A stretch of 6,576 nucleotides of DNA from JBOGZD01 sp050697155 (GTDB taxonomy: Bacteria; Actinomycetota; Thermoleophilia; Solirubrobacterales; 70-9). Location of the stretch: positions 1-6,576 of the forward strand of contig JBOGZD010000136.1 in the NCBI GenBank assembly GCA_050697155.1. Direction: 5' to 3'. This document shows, piece after piece, positions 4,509-6,576 of this stretch (position 1 is its first letter; every line of letters starts with the position of its first letter). The notes below the pieces were generated by a model, which was not told where the DNA came from, ran no database searches, and was given only the letters and a program-made list of their open reading frames with translations. The position numbers and the translations under genes are program-made.

Positions 4509-6223
4509 CCCGGTCCCTCCTCGGACCCCGTCGGCCCCGGACGAATCCGGCCTTCGGCCGGATCACCGGTCGCTAACGCTCCCTGTGAGGAGCCGACGGG
4601 CAGTTGTTCGACCGCGAGCCGCTCGGCGCCCTGCTCGGGAGTGATCGCGCCCTCGCCGCCGAGGATGCGGGCCACCTCGGTGGCGAAGTACCAGCCGCCC
4701 GAGAGGATCTCGTCGGGGGCTCCGTCAGCGATCACCTCACCCTCGCCGAGCAGCACCACGCGGGCGGCCAAGCGGGCGGCGAACTCGATGTCGTGGGTGG
4801 CGACGACCACCGCGTAGCCCGACGCCGCAAGCCGCTCGAGCCAGACCGCAAGCTCAAGCTTGCGGGCCGCGTCCATGCCGCGGGTCGGCTCGTCGAGGCA
4901 GATCGGGCCGGGGCGCTCGCGGCCCGCCATCACGATCGCCAGCGCCAGTCGCTCGCGCTCGCCGCCGGAGAGGTCGCGGGGATCCGCGTCGGTCCGGTCG
5001 TCGAGGCCGACGGCGGCGAGCGCGGCGGCGCCGTCCTCGCCGGGCAGCTCGTCGCCAATCCGCTCGCGGACGAACAGGTCCCCGGGGCTCTGGGGAAGCA
5101 ACGCGCAGCCGAGGGCGGCGATCGTGCCGCGCACGGGGTCCAGCAGGCCCGCCGCGGCCCGCAGCAGGGTGCTCTTGCCGGCGCCGTTGCGCCCCATCAA
5201 GGCCACCCGCTCGCCGGGCTCGACCCGAAGGTCGATCCCGCGCAGGACCTCCCGTGGCCCCGCGCCGGGGTCGAGCTCGACCCAGACGTCGCGGGCCTCG
5301 AGCGCCGCCGCGACCTCCGAGCCTCCGCGCCGGCGGCCGGCGGCGACCCCCTTCGCACGGTCCCGGTGGCCGACCCCGGTCGCGAGCCCGTGGGCGCGCA
5401 GCGTACGGCGGGCGTCCTTCGCCGAAACCGGAAGCGGGCGCAGGCCCGCGAGGTCGAAGAGGCGGGCGGCGGGGGTGGTCAGGGCGCGGTCGGAGGCCAG
5501 CCCCCAGTCGGCGAACCCGCGCGGCGGCCCGTCGTAAGCGATCGCTCCCGCGTCGAGCGCGATAACGCGGTCGGCGGAGGCCAGGCAGCGCTCGAGTCGG
5601 TGCTCGGCGAGCAGCACCGTCATCCCCCACTCCTCGTTCAGGCGGCGCAGCAGCCCGACCAGCTCGTCGCCGGCGACCGGATCGAGCTGGGACGTCGGCT
5701 CGTCGAGCAGCACCAGGCGGGGACGAAGCACCAGCGCCGCGGCCAGCGCAACCCGCTGCAGCTCGCCGCCCGAGAGCGTGTCGGTTGGCCGGTCGAGGAG
5801 CGGCGCAATCCCGAGCGCGAGCGACACCTCCTCGATCGCCCGCGCCCGGGCCGCCTGCGGCTCGCCGCACAGCTCCAGCGGCAGCTCGAGCTCGCCCCGC
5901 ACGGTGGTCGAGACCACCTGCGTCTCGGGGTCCTGGCCGACGAGGCCGACCAGCCCGCCGAGCTCCGCGGGGCCGCTGTCGCGCACGTCGAGGCCGGCGA
6001 CGTCGAGCGAGCCCCACACCTCACCGCCGTGGTAGTGCGGCACCAGCCCGCAGCAGGCGCGCAGCAACGTCGACTTGCCCGAGCCCGAGCGACCGGCGAG
6101 CAGGACGAGCTCGCCCTCCCCGAGCTCGAGGTCGATCCTCGCGAGCGCGTCACGCTCGGCGGCGGGGTAGCGATAGCTGAGCCCGCTTGCGACCACGATC
6201 GGCTCGGTGTGTTCGGCGCTCAT
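4505..6223 (-). CDS. Tandem (EcfA1-EcfA2 fused) ECF transporter ATPase
   Basis: This cytoplasmic ATPase drives the ECF importer by binding and hydrolysing ATP. One 572-residue chain holds two complete ABC domains instead of two separate EcfA proteins. Domain 1 has Walker A GRSGSGKST (44-52), Q-loop GQDPETQVV (Q97), signature LSGGE (150-154), Walker B VLLDEP (171-176), D-loop SQLD and H-loop His208. Domain 2 has Walker A GRNGAGKST (344-352), Q-loop LPQSP (Q378), signature LSGGE (418-422), Walker B ICLDEP (441-446) and H-loop His477. All catalytic residues are present in both halves, so both sites look competent. The GQDPETQ Q-loop is typical of ECF ATPases. A linker (about 255-305) joins the domains, and an unconserved Gly/Glu-rich tail follows residue 525. 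The ATG at 6223 overlaps the ecfT stop (ATGA), and its own stop overlaps the TTG of the S-fusion gene. No strong ribosome site precedes it, consistent with coupling to ecfT. Confidence 0.95.
   Translation of the reverse strand: MSAEHTEPIVVASGLSYRYPAAERDALARIDLELGEGELVLLAGRSGSGKSTLLRACCGLVPHYHGGEVWGSLDVAGLDVRDSGPAELGGLVGLVGQDPETQVVSTTVRGELELPLELCGEPQAARARAIEEVSLALGIAPLLDRPTDTLSGGELQRVALAAALVLRPRLVLLDEPTSQLDPVAGDELVGLLRRLNEEWGMTVLLAEHRLERCLASADRVIALDAGAIAYDGPPRGFADWGLASDRALTTPAARLFDLAGLRPLPVSAKDARRTLRAHGLATGVGHRDRAKGVAAGRRRGGSEVAAALEARDVWVELDPGAGPREVLRGIDLRVEPGERVALMGRNGAGKSTLLRAAAGLLDPVRGTIAALGCALLPQSPGDLFVRERIGDELPGEDGAAALAAVGLDDRTDADPRDLSGGERERLALAIVMAGRERPGPICLDEPTRGMDAARKLELAVWLERLAASGYAVVVATHDIEFAARLAARVVLLGEGEVIADGAPDEILSGGWYFATEVARILGGEGAITPEQGAERLAVEQLPVGSSQGALATGDPAEGRIRPGPTGSEEGPG
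4516..4520 (-). promoter_or_regulatory. Ribosome binding site deciding the TTG start of the S-subunit fusion
   Basis: GGAGG, within GAGGAGGG, lies 7 bases before TTG at 4508 inside the end of the ATPase gene. It supports TTG as the start over the in-frame GTG at residue 7. Confidence 0.75.
4545..4563 (-). repeat. Small perfect hairpin upstream of the S-subunit ribosome site
   Basis: Arms ATCCGGCC (4545-4552) and GGCCGGAT (4556-4563) are perfect, with a 3-base loop (GAA in the mRNA). It lies in the codons of the ATPase C-terminal tail (about residues 549-555), 22 bases before the GAGGAGGG ribosome site of the next gene. It may tune translation or mRNA decay between ATPase and S subunit, or be incidental. 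Confidence 0.55.
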
Positions 6224-6576
6224 CGCCGTGACCGTGGTCGGGTTCTCAGGCCGGCGAACGGTGCGATCGCCAGCAGCGGCAGCACCGCGGCGAGCACCAG
6301 GGTCGCCGCGTCCGCGTCGATCGCGATCGACGGATAGGCGTCGAAGCCGCCGGCGCCGCCCACCCGGCCGGCGACCGCGATCGTGGCGGCGGCGAGCCCG
6401 CAGGCCGCAAACCGGGGCCCATGCCGCGATCCGCGCCGGCGAGCGGACCGGCTGGGCGCCCCGTGCGCGTAGCCGCGCAGCTCCAGCGCGGCCGCGACGT
6501 CGACCGCACGGTCGAGCGATCCCGCGACCAGACGGCGGGCGAGCGCGGCGCGGCCGACCGGGGCAGCGGCCGGGCC
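6220..6576 (-). CDS. ECF transporter transmembrane subunit EcfT, C-terminal 118 residues (5' part outside window)
   Basis: EcfT is the membrane scaffold that links the S subunit to the ATPases through cytoplasmic coupling helices. The frame is open from the window edge to a TGA at 6222-6220 and has no start in view, so the gene continues to the right. The fragment carries ALELRGYA (30-37 of the visible part), matching the conserved A-x-E-x-R-G coupling motif of EcfT that docks on the ATPase. It is preceded by an amphipathic Ala/Arg/Leu segment (AALARRLVAGSLDRAVDVAA) and followed by two hydrophobic helices (FAACGLAAATIAVAG and AATLVLAAVLPLLAIAPF) and a basic tail ending RTRPRSRR. Full EcfT proteins are about 250 residues, so roughly half is missing. 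The stop overlaps the ATPase start as ATGA. An overlapping frame over 6246-6509 has an Arg/Pro-rich product and is a shadow. Confidence 0.88.
   Translation of the reverse strand, partial: GPAAAPVGRAALARRLVAGSLDRAVDVAAALELRGYAHGAPSRSARRRGSRHGPRFAACGLAAATIAVAGRVGGAGGFDAYPSIAIDADAATLVLAAVLPLLAIAPFAGLRTRPRSRR

Noticed and set aside
3090..4817. Long + strand open frame (575 codons) opposite the S fusion and the ATPase tail
   Set aside because: Arg/Gly/Ala/Pro-rich product without domains; it spans two real minus-strand genes.
4604..6337. Long + strand open frame (577 codons) opposite the tandem ATPase
   Set aside because: Antisense shadow; all ABC motifs are on the minus strand.
6246..6509. Minus-strand open frame of 87 codons at the right end
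   Set aside because: Arg/Pro/Ser-rich. The frame open to the window edge (6220-6576) carries the EcfT coupling motif and membrane helices and explains the region better.

Overview
The window comes from a very GC-rich bacterial chromosome. Codons favour G or C at the third position throughout, so long Arg/Gly/Ala-rich shadow frames run antisense to every real gene. The high GC, the TTG/GTG starts, and the combination of a group II ECF transporter with a membrane-anchored squalene-cyclase-type repeat protein suggest an actinobacterium. Thermoleophilia (Solirubrobacter/Gaiella-like) is a plausible guess, but nothing here settles the genus. All six genes lie on the minus strand, so the window reads right to left in transcription order.

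Right part (6576 to 2559) is a compact vitamin or micronutrient importer of the energy-coupling factor (ECF) type. It consists of the C-terminal half of the transmembrane subunit EcfT (cut by the window edge), a two-in-one ATPase with two complete ABC domains, and an unusual third gene. That third gene fuses an integral-membrane ECF substrate-binding (S) subunit to six squalene-cyclase/prenyltransferase-type repeats, a long Gly/Ser/Pro-rich linker and a final membrane anchor. The three genes overlap by 4 bases at each junction and are probably translationally coupled. Topology by the positive-inside rule puts the repeat domain outside the cell, above the S subunit, where it could act as a built-in substrate-capture or lid domain. 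Six two-helix repeats are what is needed to close an alpha6-alpha6 toroid, the fold of the alpha domain of animal B12 carriers (intrinsic factor, transcobalamin). A corrinoid substrate is therefore a reasonable hypothesis, not a demonstrated one.

Middle part (2558 to 296) begins with a 71-base intergenic gap holding a perfect 13-bp inverted repeat, either a terminator of the ECF operon or an operator overlapping a weak promoter. A small FMN nitroreductase-family gene follows. Its stop codon overlaps by one base the start of an FAD-dependent glycerol-3-phosphate dehydrogenase gene (glpD), making a two-flavoenzyme operon.

Left part (295 to 1) contains a 172-bp element that pairs with itself almost end to end. 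It starts one base after the glpD stop codon and has near-perfect 25-bp terminal arms. Beyond it, at the window edge, are the first 28 codons of a fructose-6-phosphate aldolase/transaldolase-family gene. It starts at a TTG with a good ribosome binding site and is easily missed because of its short length. No tRNA, rRNA, CRISPR array, transposase gene or recognisable riboswitch was seen.
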